NCBI RefSeq assembly: GCF_900156095.1
Contig: NZ_FTMJ01000009.1
Location: 1-64,000, forward strand
Source: Aeromonas sp. RU39B
GTDB lineage: Bacteria > Pseudomonadota > Gammaproteobacteria > Enterobacterales > Aeromonadaceae
Length of the DNA stretch: 64,000 nucleotides
Reading direction: 5' to 3'
Shown one piece after another: positions 19,786 to 29,139 of this stretch; position 1 is the first letter of the stretch; each line of letters starts with the position of its first letter. A program made the position numbers and the translations under genes. The notes beneath the pieces were generated by a model. The model was not told the DNA's origin. It searched no databases and saw nothing but the letters and a program-made list of their open reading frames with translations.

Positions 19786-21042
19786 ATGGACTACTCACGT
19801 AAACGCTGGCTGATCCTGCTAGCAAGTTGCTTTATCAACTTATGTATCGGTTCGATGTATGCCTGGAGTGTGTTTTCAGCACCGATGGCTGCTTATCTCA
19901 GCGAACTGAACGGGATCACACTGACCCCGGCCGATCTCTCAATCGTGTTTGTGGTGGCCAACTCCATCGGCCCCATCACCATGATCAGTGGAGGACGCAT
20001 TAATGACACCTTTGGCCCGCGCTTTGTCATTTTGGCCGGTGGCCTGATGTTCGGCGGTGGCATGCTGCTGTGTGGCTTTGCCTCGTCCCTGACCGAAGTG
20101 ATCCTGGCTTACGGCATCCTCACCGGTCTCGGTTTGGGCATGGTGTATGGCGCCACCATCAGTACCTCGATCAAGTTCTTCCCGGACAAGCGTGGGTTGG
20201 TAGGCGGGCTGACCACGGCACTGTTTGGTATCAGCTCGGTCATTCTGCCGCCGCTGGCGGCGATGATCATCAGCGACATGGGCGTGATTGCTGCCTTCAA
20301 GATCATCGGCGGCGCCTTCGTCCTGATTGTCTGTGGCAGCGCATTTCTTATCGAAAAGTGTCCGGCGGGATTCCAACCCGCAGGCTGGACACCACCGGCA
20401 GGCGCCGCAGCACGCAACAGTGTGGACAAGGATTGGCGCCAGATGCTGCGCACCCCGGTGTTCTATGTGCTGATTAGCCTGCTCATGTGCGGTGCAGTGG
20501 CCGGATTGATGTGCATTGCACTGGCCTCCCCGCTGGCCCAGCGCATGATTGGAATGTCCACCATTGCCGCAACCGGCGTGGTCTCGACACTGGCCCTGTT
20601 CAACGTACTTGGCCGCATCTTCGCCGGACTGATTTCAGATCGCATCGGTCGCATCAATACCCTGGCTCTGGCCTGCCTGCTGTCAATCGCCGGCCTCTCG
20701 CTGCTCTATCGCGCCGAACTGGGTGATGTGCAGACCTTCTATGTCGGCATCTCGATTGTCGGCATCAGCTTCGGCGCCTTCATGGGCGTGTTCCCCGGAT
20801 TTACCGCCGACCAGTTCGGAGCCCGTAACAACAGCGTCAACTTCGGCATCATGTTTTCCGGCTTCGCCGTGGCCGGTTACGTCGGCCCGACCCTGATGAT
20901 GACCGTGTTCCGCCATACCGGCAGCTTCAAAGGCGCCTTCTTGCTCGGTATCGGCTTCAGCCTAGCCGGTCTGGTTCTCACTTTCCTCTATCGGCTGTTC
21001 GCCCGTCGCGCCTCGGTGCAACCGGCACTGGCCACCAAATAA
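19786..21042 (+). CDS. MFS transporter, oxalate/formate antiporter (OFA) family
   Basis: 418 residues with about twelve hydrophobic segments. The start CFINLCIGSMYAWSVFSAPM is the OFA signature region, and GGRINDTFGPR and GLISDRIGRIN are the MFS loop 2-3 and 8-9 motifs. OFA members exchange small carboxylates such as oxalate, formate, lactate or pyruvate. Its stop TAA shares a base with the ATG of the following flavoprotein (TAATG), so the two are coupled and the transporter probably imports the flavoenzyme's carboxylate substrate or exports its product. That link is inference. Confidence 0.85.
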   Translation: MDYSRKRWLILLASCFINLCIGSMYAWSVFSAPMAAYLSELNGITLTPADLSIVFVVANSIGPITMISGGRINDTFGPRFVILAGGLMFGGGMLLCGFASSLTEVILAYGILTGLGLGMVYGATISTSIKFFPDKRGLVGGLTTALFGISSVILPPLAAMIISDMGVIAAFKIIGGAFVLIVCGSAFLIEKCPAGFQPAGWTPPAGAAARNSVDKDWRQMLRTPVFYVLISLLMCGAVAGLMCIALASPLAQRMIGMSTIAATGVVSTLALFNVLGRIFAGLISDRIGRINTLALACLLSIAGLSLLYRAELGDVQTFYVGISIVGISFGAFMGVFPGFTADQFGARNNSVNFGIMFSGFAVAGYVGPTLMMTVFRHTGSFKGAFLLGIGFSLAGLVLTFLYRLFARRASVQPALATK

Positions 21043-23009
21043 TGCAGAGATCTTGTTGTATGCAAAGAAAATATCCAAACCTGTGCCGACCGATCCAGAT
21101 TGGTAACGTGCATTTTCGTAACCGCATGTTCAGTGCCCCGATGGGTGGCACTGACATCACCGCCGACTGCACCATCGGTCCGGCTTCGACCGCGTTTTAT
21201 GAGTACCGTGCCAAAGGCGGCGCCGGCAGCGTTACAGTCAGTGAACTGGTGGTGCATCCGGAAACGGAAGGCTCGCACATGTATCATCTGGACCTGCAGA
21301 CTCCGGGTTCACTGGCCAGTTTTACCTACACCGCCGACGCCATCCGCCGTCACGGCGCGATTGCCAGCGTCGAGCTGTCGCACTCCGGCCAATATGCCGG
21401 TACCTATCTGACCGACAAGAACAAGAAAGAGGGCCTGTGTCAGTGGGGCCCGAGTGACTGTGTTCGGCCCGATGGTCGCCAGGTGCGCGCCCTGGATGAA
21501 GCGCAGATCCGCGATATTGTCGCCGCCTATGGCGAGAAGGCCGCACTGGCCAAGCGCGCCGGATTCGAGATGGTGATGCTGCATGGTGGCCACGGCTGGT
21601 TGATCAACCAGTTCCTGTCGCCCTATTTCAACAAGCGTACCGACCGCTACGGCGGCCCGTTGGAGAACCGGGTGCGCTTTGCACAAGAGGTGCTCGACAG
21701 CATCCGTGCTGCCGTCGGCCCGGGCTTCCCGATTGAATTTCGTATGAGCGGCTCCGAGCTGTTCGACGGTGGCTATGACCTGCAGGAAGGGATCGAGATC
21801 GCCAAGCTGCTGGAGAGCCGCATCGATCTGCTGCACGTCTCGGCCGGTACCTATCAACGCGGCTTTGGTGTAACCCATCCGTCGATGTTCCTGCCGCACG
21901 GCAGCAACGTCTATCTGGCCGCCGCCATCAAGCCGCACGTCAAGGTGCCGGTGGCTACCATCGGTGGTCTCAATGATCCGCAGATGATGGAAGAGATTAT
22001 CGCTTCCGGTCAGGCCGACGTGGTGGAGATGGCCCGAGCCCTGCTTGCTGACCCGGAGCTGCCCAAGAAGGTTGCCATCAACCGTGACGACCTGATCGTG
22101 CGCTGCCTGCGCTGCTACACCTGTATGGCCGAGCGCGCCCAGACCGCGACCCGCCGCTGCACCGTCAACCCGATCATTGGCCGCGAACTGGACGGCATGG
22201 AAGTGTTGCCGGCCGCACGCAAGAAGAAAGTGCTGGTGGTCGGTGGTGGCCCCGGTGGTCTGCAAGCCGCGCTGTCTGCCGCACGTCGTGGTCATCAGGT
22301 GATCTTGTGCGAACAGCATGGCGAAGTGGGCGGTATCTTGATCGGTGAACAGGCGATCCCGTTCAAGCTCGAGATGTACCAGCTCGGTGTCACCCTAGGC
22401 AAACTGTGTGAGGAAGCCGGGGTCGAGATCCGCCTCAACACCCGTGTCGATCGTGCCTATGCCGAAGAGATTGGTGCCGATGTGGTGATCATTGCGGTTG
22501 GTTCCGAGCCGTTCGTTCCGCCCATCCCAGGTCTGGACGATCCGCGCGTGGTGCAGGTCAACGACTACCATCACCGTCAGGAAGAGATCGGCAACGAAGT
22601 GGTCATTCTGGGTGGCGGTCTGGCCGGTAGTGAACTGGCCGTCCACTTTGCCCGTCAGCAACGCACGGTACATCTGGTTGAGATGAATGGTGAGCTGGCA
22701 CCTGATGCTAACGTACGCCACCGTCCACAACTGCTGGCCGAGATCGACAAGCAGGGCATTCAGGTTCACTGCCAGCACAAGGCGGTCGAAGTCGGTAGCG
22801 ACGGCGTCTGGTGTGTAGACGCAAACGGCCAGCGCGTGCTGATCCCGGGTCAAAGCGTGGTCTGTGCTCTTGGTCAGCGTTCGCGCCGCGCCGTGGTTGA
22901 AGAGCTGCTGGATGCGGCACCGCTGGTCTCCCAGATTGGTGACTGCGTCAAGGTTTCCACCATCACCACCGCAGTCTACCAAGGCCATCACGCGGCACTG
23001 GATATCTAG
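21042..23009 (+). CDS. NADH:flavin oxidoreductase, enoate / 2,4-dienoyl-CoA reductase-like
   Basis: 655 residues in three parts: an Old-Yellow-Enzyme TIM barrel that binds FMN (about 1-345, with HGGHGWLINQFLSPYFNKRTD), a 4Fe-4S cysteine cluster (C355, C358, C361 and C373), and a C-terminal FAD/NAD(P)H domain starting VLVVGGGPGGLQAA, with a second Rossmann motif VVILGGGLAGSELA. This is the architecture of FadH, BaiCD and clostridial enoate reductase, which reduce activated C=C bonds. The substrate is unknown. The ATG at 21042 overlaps the transporter stop; a second ATG at 21060 is possible. The partner OFA transporter argues for a free carboxylate over a CoA ester. Confidence 0.87.
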   Translation: MQRSCCMQRKYPNLCRPIQIGNVHFRNRMFSAPMGGTDITADCTIGPASTAFYEYRAKGGAGSVTVSELVVHPETEGSHMYHLDLQTPGSLASFTYTADAIRRHGAIASVELSHSGQYAGTYLTDKNKKEGLCQWGPSDCVRPDGRQVRALDEAQIRDIVAAYGEKAALAKRAGFEMVMLHGGHGWLINQFLSPYFNKRTDRYGGPLENRVRFAQEVLDSIRAAVGPGFPIEFRMSGSELFDGGYDLQEGIEIAKLLESRIDLLHVSAGTYQRGFGVTHPSMFLPHGSNVYLAAAIKPHVKVPVATIGGLNDPQMMEEIIASGQADVVEMARALLADPELPKKVAINRDDLIVRCLRCYTCMAERAQTATRRCTVNPIIGRELDGMEVLPAARKKKVLVVGGGPGGLQAALSAARRGHQVILCEQHGEVGGILIGEQAIPFKLEMYQLGVTLGKLCEEAGVEIRLNTRVDRAYAEEIGADVVIIAVGSEPFVPPIPGLDDPRVVQVNDYHHRQEEIGNEVVILGGGLAGSELAVHFARQQRTVHLVEMNGELAPDANVRHRPQLLAEIDKQGIQVHCQHKAVEVGSDGVWCVDANGQRVLIPGQSVVCALGQRSRRAVVEELLDAAPLVSQIGDCVKVSTITTAVYQGHHAALDI

Positions 23010-23035
23010 TTTTCGTTCTGTCCTTGCTCTTTTAT

Positions 23036-23063
23036 CCGGCACCAACAGGTGCCGGTTTTTTTT
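23036..23063 (+). terminator. Rho-independent terminator after the flavoprotein
   Basis: The perfect stem CCGGCACC / GGTGCCGG with loop AACA is followed by eight T. The T tract touches the end of the convergent FIST-GGDEF gene. Confidence 0.93.
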
Positions 23064-24810
23064 AACCAACCTCAACCCGGTTACGACCGGCTTGTTTAGC
23101 CCGATAGAGCGCCCGGTCGGCATACTGCAGCAGTTCATAGACATCAACCATACTGCCATGCCACTGTGCCACCCCGAACGAGCTGGTAATGCCAGGCAGT
23201 GACGGCTGCTCAGCCTGAACCTCAAGCACACTGCGGATCCGCTCGGCCAGCGCCACCGCCTCCGTCTCGCGGGTCTGTGGCAGCAAAATGATGAACTCTT
23301 CACCACCATAGCGGGCAAACAGATCGTTGACGCGTAGTTCTTTCTGCACCAAGGTGGTAAATCTCACCAAGACCTCATCCCCCACCTGATGGCCGAACCT
23401 GTCGTTGACCTGTTTGAAGTGATCGATGTCGAGCATGATGAGCGACATGGGTGTGCCATAACGAAAACTGAGAGCCCACTCCTCATGAAGCCTGGCCATC
23501 AAGGCGCGACGATTCAAAATACCAGTCAACTCATCGCGTGAGGCGAGATAGGTCAGCTCATCATTGGCAGCGTACAGCTGCTCGGTCACGCGCGAGATAA
23601 AGCGCATCAAGCGTTTGATACGATTGAGATTACGGGAAGTATTAACGGTGGATATCGCAGACCCAGGCTCACGTTGCCCACTCACTGCCGGTAACTCACT
23701 CAAGGCAACGGTGACAATGGTGGCATTGAGCACATCATCCCCGACATAGGTCGAATCAATCTCACCCAAGGTAAAGAAGCCAACCACCGGCGCCACATGC
23801 TGATAGGGTGAAAGCTCGGCGTTGGCATCTTCCATCAGAAAATAGAGACGGCAGCAGCAGGAGAAGGCCAGCACCGCCTCAGGCTGAAAGTCATGAACCC
23901 GATCGCAGGCATAGGAAAGATCACTGAAAATAGAGTCCACATCACCATAGCCCAACTGGAGTTGATCTCCCTCCTGCAGTGGCGCCAGCAACATCAGATG
24001 ATGGTCATCGGTAGCGGCCACCGGCGCCCGGGCAATTAGTTTTCCGTCGCGGTGCACCATCAGAGGAAAATCGACCGCCTGATCGAAAAACTCGTCACGC
24101 TCTACTCCAACAAAATGGTGGTATACCTCGTAAGCCGGTTTTCCGTTGAGCGACACCAACTCGCAACCATCCATACCGGTGACAGTCATCATCTCCCCGA
24201 AGGGTTGCCAGCCAAGATAACTGTTGGTACTGATCCGCAGGGCCGAGCCATAAAATGCCACCACCGCCACACCCACTGACAAGGTTTGACCGTTGAGAAA
24301 AACACAGGTCGAGGCGGGCTGCAGGTGACTGCCAGCCAGAGCGCCAAATACCGGTATGTCGTCCAGAGTGGAAGTCAGTTCACGTAGCAGGTTGCCACAG
24401 TCAATAAGCACCGGTGTGGCCAGCAACAGAACACCTTGCAGATAGAGGTGTTCACTGAGTAATTGCGCGGCAATCCGTCGGCCCACCTCTCGCTCTTCAC
24501 CTGCAGCAACGCTGTGGATAGAGGCCAATAGATTAGCTTCACGCAATATCAGGATCGACAGCGTGGTGTCGGCGTCCAGAAACGCACCGGGACACATGAC
24601 CCCCATCGCCGAACAGCCGACCACCGGCACATTCGGCAGCCAGTGCTGTACCTGCTGGTGGATGGCAACAATCCACGCCTTTTCATTGCGGGTGGTATAG
24701 AGCTGCACCAGCACTCTGGCCGGCTCCAGATCAGGATATTGCTGACTTAGCGTCTGCAGCTGTTCATCCAACTGTGCCAAGGAGGCCACATTCAGAACAA
24801 TTTGCTCCAT
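23062..24810 (-). CDS. FIST-domain diguanylate cyclase (FIST-N, FIST-C, GGDEF)
   Basis: 582 residues. The N-terminal two thirds match the FIST sensory domain, including VGCSAMGVMCPGAF near residues 60-75 and the FIST-C part with CCRLYF. FIST is thought to bind small ligands such as amino acids. Residues about 420-580 form a GGDEF domain with an active-site GGEEF (502-506) and an intact RxxD inhibitory site (RVND, 493-496), so it should make cyclic di-GMP and be product-inhibited. There is no membrane segment, so it is cytoplasmic. The start at 24810 has GAGG five bases upstream; an ATG seven codons earlier is less likely. Confidence 0.87.
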   Translation of the reverse strand: MEQIVLNVASLAQLDEQLQTLSQQYPDLEPARVLVQLYTTRNEKAWIVAIHQQVQHWLPNVPVVGCSAMGVMCPGAFLDADTTLSILILREANLLASIHSVAAGEEREVGRRIAAQLLSEHLYLQGVLLLATPVLIDCGNLLRELTSTLDDIPVFGALAGSHLQPASTCVFLNGQTLSVGVAVVAFYGSALRISTNSYLGWQPFGEMMTVTGMDGCELVSLNGKPAYEVYHHFVGVERDEFFDQAVDFPLMVHRDGKLIARAPVAATDDHHLMLLAPLQEGDQLQLGYGDVDSIFSDLSYACDRVHDFQPEAVLAFSCCCRLYFLMEDANAELSPYQHVAPVVGFFTLGEIDSTYVGDDVLNATIVTVALSELPAVSGQREPGSAISTVNTSRNLNRIKRLMRFISRVTEQLYAANDELTYLASRDELTGILNRRALMARLHEEWALSFRYGTPMSLIMLDIDHFKQVNDRFGHQVGDEVLVRFTTLVQKELRVNDLFARYGGEEFIILLPQTRETEAVALAERIRSVLEVQAEQPSLPGITSSFGVAQWHGSMVDVYELLQYADRALYRAKQAGRNRVEVG

Positions 24811-25042
24811 ACATGCCTCAAGTATGAACAAGACCCGCCGGGACCTGTATCAAATGGAGAGCGGACTCTGAGTATAGTCACCATGCAGGCTCCTTTCGGC
24901 ACAACGCGCGTCCTATTTCCGCCGCTGTAGCTGTTATCGGTATCACACTTCTCTTTGGCTGCACCCCAGAGCACAACCGCTGCACCCAGAGGGTAAACGG
25001 GAACAGTCCGGTCACTGGTAGGCTGCGGATCATTTGCACAAT

Positions 25043-27418
25043 ATGAGACGCAGAACCATGCACACCATCCCCGCCATGACCACTGTCGCGCTTGGCATCA
25101 CTCTGGCACTGGCCGGCTGCAACCAGGCCCCGGCAGACGCGACCAACCACAACGCTCCCGCCCCCCGCCAGCAGGCTGATGCGCTGGTGGCCAAGTTGAC
25201 GCTGGATGAAAAGCTGAGTCTGCTCTCCGGTCCCGGTTACGGGCCGGGTGCAGCTCCCATCAATCTCAAGCATGACGTAGCCGGTGTGGCTGGCTACATC
25301 AACGGAGTACATCGGCCGCAGGATGGCATTGATATTCCGACCATCAAGCTGGCCGACGGTCCGGCAGGTCTTCGCATCAACGCCAGCCGCGATAACGACC
25401 CAGCCAGCTACTACGCCACGGCCTGGCCGATTGGATCCTTGCTGGCCTCGAGCTGGGATGTGGATCTGGTGCGTCAGGTCGGCACAGCCATTGGCGAAGA
25501 GATGCAGCAGTATGGCGTCGATCTGTTGCTGGCTCCTGGCATGAACATCCAGCGCAACCCGCTCAACGGGCGCAATTTTGAGTACTACTCGGAAGATCCG
25601 CTAGTTACCGGCAAGATGGGCGCCGCCATGGTCAGCGGCGTACAGAGTCAGGGCGTGGGCGCCACTATCAAGCACTTCTTTGGCAACAACTCCGAGACCA
25701 ATCGCCACGACATCGACGATCTGGGCGAAGCGCGCACCTTCCGCGAGATCTACCTGCGCGGATTCCAAATTGCCATCGACGACGCCCATCCCTGGGCCAT
25801 CATGACCTCCTACAACAAGGTCAACGGCACTTATGTCAACGAGCGACGCGATGCGTTGCAGCAGATCCTACGCGATGAGTGGCACTTCGACGGGCTGGTC
25901 ATGTCCGACTGGTTTGCCGGTGATGTAAAAACCGCGCCACAGCGCCAGGTGATGGCCGGACAGGATTTGATTGAACCAGGAAACGCCAAACCCCTGTTAC
26001 AAGAGGCGCTGAAGCGGGGTGAACTCAGCGAAGCACAGATAAACGAAGCGGCCAGCCGCATTCTGGCGAAGGTCATCAAGAGCCCCTCCTATCGCCGGCA
26101 AACACCAAACAATCAACCCGATCTGACAGCCCATGCCCGCCTCTCGCGTCTGGCCGGCGCCGAAAGCATGGTGCTGCTGCGTAACGAGCGCAATGCCTTG
26201 CCGCTGGCCAGCAACAGCCGCGTCGCCAGCTTTGGCGTCAACCAGATCAACACCTACAAGGGCGGCACCGGCAGCGGAGACGTCAATGCCGCCAAGACGG
26301 TCAATATTGCGGACGGACTGGCCGGACGCTTCCATGTCAATCAGGAACTGCAGCGCTACTATCGGGCCTTCTATGCCAGCCACAAGGTATTCCATGAAGG
26401 TAAATTTGGTGCTCGTGGCCACTACACCTGTGAAGAGGCTGCGCTCGATGCCACCCTCGAGAGCTTGATTAGCAGCGCCGCCCAGCAGCAGGAAGTGGCG
26501 GTGATCAGCATCGGCCGGCAGGCTGGTGAAGGGGCGGATCGCACCGACAGCAAGGGCGACTACCGCCTGAACGACGCCGAAATGCAGCTGATCGAGAGGG
26601 TATCGGCAGCCTTCCACAGCGCAGGCAAGAAGGTGGTGGTCGTGCTCAACGTCAATGGCGTCATCGACACCAGCTGGAGCAACAAGGTCGATGGTGTGGT
26701 ACTGGCCTACATGGCCGGTCAGGAGACAGGCAATGCGTTGGCTGATGTGCTCTCCGGCGCGATCAACCCGAGCGGCAAGCTGACACAAACCTTCCCGACC
26801 AACTATGCCAGCGTCCCCTCATCGACCACCTTCCCCGGGCGGGACGAAAACGGTGACGGCAAACCTGACCGGATTGATTACAACGAAGGGATCTATGTGG
26901 GATATCGCTACTACAGCACCTTTGGCAAAGCGGTGGCCTATCCGTTCGGCTTTGGCCTCTCCTACACCCGCTTTGACTACGGTGAACCGCGCGTGGTCAG
27001 CAACCGTCTGGATGAGCAGGGCAACCTGATCCTGTCAGCCACCATCACCAACAGTGGCCAGGTTTCCGGCCGTGAAGCCGCGCAGGTCTATATTGCTGCG
27101 CCGCAAGGAACCCTGAGCAAACCCGCCATCGAGCTCAAGGCCTTTGCCAAAACAGCGCTGTTGGCCCCCGGCAGCGCTGAACAGCTGACCTTCACCATTC
27201 CGGCCAGCCTGCTTGCCAGCTTTGCACCACAGCGCAACGCCTGGATTATCGAGCCGGGCAGCTACCGTGCTTATATTGCTCCTTCATCCGACATCCACGG
27301 CATCACGCCGGTGACGTTTACGGTAGCCAAGGAGCTGGTGGTCAGCCACACCACACCGGGCGCACTGGCATTGCCAGCTGGCGTGGCGGCAAAGGCCGTC
27401 ACCACACTGACCCCTTGA
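25043..27418 (+). CDS. Glycoside hydrolase family 3 lipoprotein (beta-glucosidase-like)
   Basis: 791 residues. A lipoprotein signal peptide (basic MRRR start, lipobox LALAGC, Asn at +2) predicts export and lipid anchoring, probably to the outer membrane. The GH3 N-terminal barrel includes KHFFGNNSETNR, and VMSDW holds the expected nucleophile D289. A GH3 C-terminal domain with a glutamate-rich region follows, then a fibronectin III-like domain after YPFGFGLSYTRFDY. Family members remove terminal beta-linked glucose, xylose and related sugars. The start at 25043 gives the basic n-region; 25058 is an alternative, and neither has a strong ribosome site. A convergent AraC regulator follows. Confidence 0.88.
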   Translation: MRRRTMHTIPAMTTVALGITLALAGCNQAPADATNHNAPAPRQQADALVAKLTLDEKLSLLSGPGYGPGAAPINLKHDVAGVAGYINGVHRPQDGIDIPTIKLADGPAGLRINASRDNDPASYYATAWPIGSLLASSWDVDLVRQVGTAIGEEMQQYGVDLLLAPGMNIQRNPLNGRNFEYYSEDPLVTGKMGAAMVSGVQSQGVGATIKHFFGNNSETNRHDIDDLGEARTFREIYLRGFQIAIDDAHPWAIMTSYNKVNGTYVNERRDALQQILRDEWHFDGLVMSDWFAGDVKTAPQRQVMAGQDLIEPGNAKPLLQEALKRGELSEAQINEAASRILAKVIKSPSYRRQTPNNQPDLTAHARLSRLAGAESMVLLRNERNALPLASNSRVASFGVNQINTYKGGTGSGDVNAAKTVNIADGLAGRFHVNQELQRYYRAFYASHKVFHEGKFGARGHYTCEEAALDATLESLISSAAQQQEVAVISIGRQAGEGADRTDSKGDYRLNDAEMQLIERVSAAFHSAGKKVVVVLNVNGVIDTSWSNKVDGVVLAYMAGQETGNALADVLSGAINPSGKLTQTFPTNYASVPSSTTFPGRDENGDGKPDRIDYNEGIYVGYRYYSTFGKAVAYPFGFGLSYTRFDYGEPRVVSNRLDEQGNLILSATITNSGQVSGREAAQVYIAAPQGTLSKPAIELKAFAKTALLAPGSAEQLTFTIPASLLASFAPQRNAWIIEPGSYRAYIAPSSDIHGITPVTFTVAKELVVSHTTPGALALPAGVAAKAVTTLTP

Positions 27419-27423
27419 TGCGG

Positions 27424-27442
27424 GTGCCAGCCAAGCTGGCAC
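27424..27442. terminator. Hairpin between convergent GH3 and AraC genes
   Basis: The 7-bp stem GTGCCAG / CTGGCAC with loop CCAAG lies between the two stops. It lacks a T run on either strand, so it may only be a weak bidirectional terminator. Confidence 0.4.
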
Positions 27443-27447
27443 TGTCA

Positions 27448-28449
27448 TTACTGCCGCAGGCGATAAGCCTGCGGCGTTTCACCGGCATGCCGCTTGAAAA
27501 AGCGGCTAAAGGCACTTTGCGAAGAAAATCCGATCTGCTCGGCGATCTCTTGCAACGTGCCACTGCCGCCCGACAGCAAACTGCGCGCCTGCATCAACCT
27601 GGCCTGTGTCAGCAATTGGCTAAAACTCCCCCCCTCCTCCTGCAACCGGCGATTCAGTGTCCAGCGGCTCATATTGAGCGTTGCACAAACCTGCACCAGC
27701 AGGTGTTCATCACCCTGGCCACTGGCCAGCAAACCGCTAATCAGTTGCAGAACGCAGTCAGTCAGGGTGGTGCGACCCGGCAGATCGGTGAATTGCCGCT
27801 GCAGGAGTGTGCGTTGCAATGGATAAAGACGGGCATTGAAACACTCCGAGCGAGTATCAAGCAGGCGATTGCTGATGGTCAGCGTACTGGCCGATTGATC
27901 CCAGCGGCAGTGGCCGGCAAAGATCCCGGCCAAAACGCCATGGGGATCGCCAGATGCACCGATCAAATCAAGACTGACCGTAGCATCCGCCACATAGGCG
28001 CTTAAGATCCTGTAGAGCATGACAAAATTGGGCAGGGCTTGGGTCGATCCAAGCCGGGAAGCACCGAGGTTGAGATATTCAAAACGGGTCTGATGACTGC
28101 CCACCGAGACCCGAATATCGTCGCAACTGCCGATCACCGCGCGATAGGCCACAAAGGTTTCAAGGCCGGCGCGGGCCGTTTGCTGATTGAGACAGTGACT
28201 GACCAGCGCGGGAAAACGCTGATAAAAGGCGGTCAGATCGTAAGATGCCAAGGCCTGATTGTGCTGCTCAAGGTAGGGGCGCAGCAGTTCCAGCAGACGA
28301 TAGTGCTGCCGCGCCGCCAGACGCCCATCAGGATTAGCCAGTTCGAGCGCCGATAAACCGCACTGACGCATGATCCTATCGCTATCGGCGCCCAGTCGCC
28401 GGCACCCTTCCAGCATGCTCTTGCTGACCTGAATGGAAACACTGCGCAT
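27448..28449 (-). CDS. AraC-family transcriptional regulator
   Basis: 333 residues. Residues 1-210 resemble the arabinose-binding-type N-terminal domain found in OruR/ArgR-like AraC regulators. Residues about 230-333 form the double helix-turn-helix, with MSRWTLNRRLQEEGGSF and the second motif IAEQIGFSSQSAFSRFFKRH. The target is unknown. It converges with the GH3 gene and points away from mioC, so regulation of the GH3 gene is possible but not shown. Confidence 0.85.
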   Translation of the reverse strand: MRSVSIQVSKSMLEGCRRLGADSDRIMRQCGLSALELANPDGRLAARQHYRLLELLRPYLEQHNQALASYDLTAFYQRFPALVSHCLNQQTARAGLETFVAYRAVIGSCDDIRVSVGSHQTRFEYLNLGASRLGSTQALPNFVMLYRILSAYVADATVSLDLIGASGDPHGVLAGIFAGHCRWDQSASTLTISNRLLDTRSECFNARLYPLQRTLLQRQFTDLPGRTTLTDCVLQLISGLLASGQGDEHLLVQVCATLNMSRWTLNRRLQEEGGSFSQLLTQARLMQARSLLSGGSGTLQEIAEQIGFSSQSAFSRFFKRHAGETPQAYRLRQ

Positions 28450-28597
28450 GGCCCCTCCCGATGGCGTGGCACTCTCCAGCGGCCATTGTAATGAGCCAAA
28501 AGGCCGGATCGCAGTAACTGAATGTAATTACCGGATGGTGTTAACAGAGAATGATCACGAAAGTGGCTGATGGTCTCTTTGGATCGAACCGGATCCC

Positions 28598-28629
28598 TTA
28601 TCCCCACCCTTTATCCATATTTATCCACA
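28598..28629 (+). promoter_or_regulatory. Three tandem DnaA boxes upstream of mioC
   Basis: TTATCCCCA (28598-28606), TTATCCATA (28611-28619) and a perfect TTATCCACA (28621-28629) are in the same orientation. In E. coli the mioC promoter is repressed by DnaA through such a box and reads towards oriC. The cluster lies 61 bases before the mioC ATG. It may also serve the origin as a DnaA-binding reservoir. Confidence 0.8.
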
Positions 28630-28689
28630 CCACTTGGCGCTAGAATCCTGAACACTGCCATTTACCCTACCAGGACTCAGGAACCCTTC

Positions 28690-29139
28690 ATGGCTCATAT
28701 CCATCTTGTTATTGGCTCCATGCTCGGCGCCGCCGAATACGTCGCAGAACATGTTTCTGCCCTGCTGCAGCAAGCCGGCCACGACACCACTGAACACAAT
28801 CCAGCCCGTCTCGATGAGGTGCTCAGTGATTCGCAAGGTATCGTGCTGGTTGTGACTTCCACCCACGGCGCTGGCGACGTTCCCGACAATTTGCAGCCGT
28901 TTTACCGGGATCTTGCCGCCAGAAAGCCGGATCTGGCCGGTCGCCACTATGGTGTGATTGCGCTGGGTGACACTAACTACGACACCTTTTGCTGTGCCGG
29001 CAAAGCGCTGGATCAGCTGTTTGCCGATTGCGGAGCCAGCCGGATCGGGGATCGCCTCGAGATTGACGTGACCCAACACGAGATCCCGGAAGACGCCGCC
29101 GAGCAGTGGATCCACGACTGGATACCCCTGATCGGATGA
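28690..29139 (+). CDS. mioC: Flavodoxin-like protein MioC
   Basis: 149 residues (E. coli 147). It has a flavodoxin fold with an FMN phosphate loop near GSMLGAAEY, STHGAGDVPDN, and GDTNYDTFC for the isoalloxazine ring. It is an FMN protein reported to support biotin synthase activity, and its gene classically borders oriC. The frame is open 40 codons upstream, but the start at 28690 (MAHIHLVIGS) fits the family, and the upstream part overlaps the DnaA boxes. It is transcribed towards oriC. Confidence 0.94.
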   Translation: MAHIHLVIGSMLGAAEYVAEHVSALLQQAGHDTTEHNPARLDEVLSDSQGIVLVVTSTHGAGDVPDNLQPFYRDLAARKPDLAGRHYGVIALGDTNYDTFCCAGKALDQLFADCGASRIGDRLEIDVTQHEIPEDAAEQWIHDWIPLIG

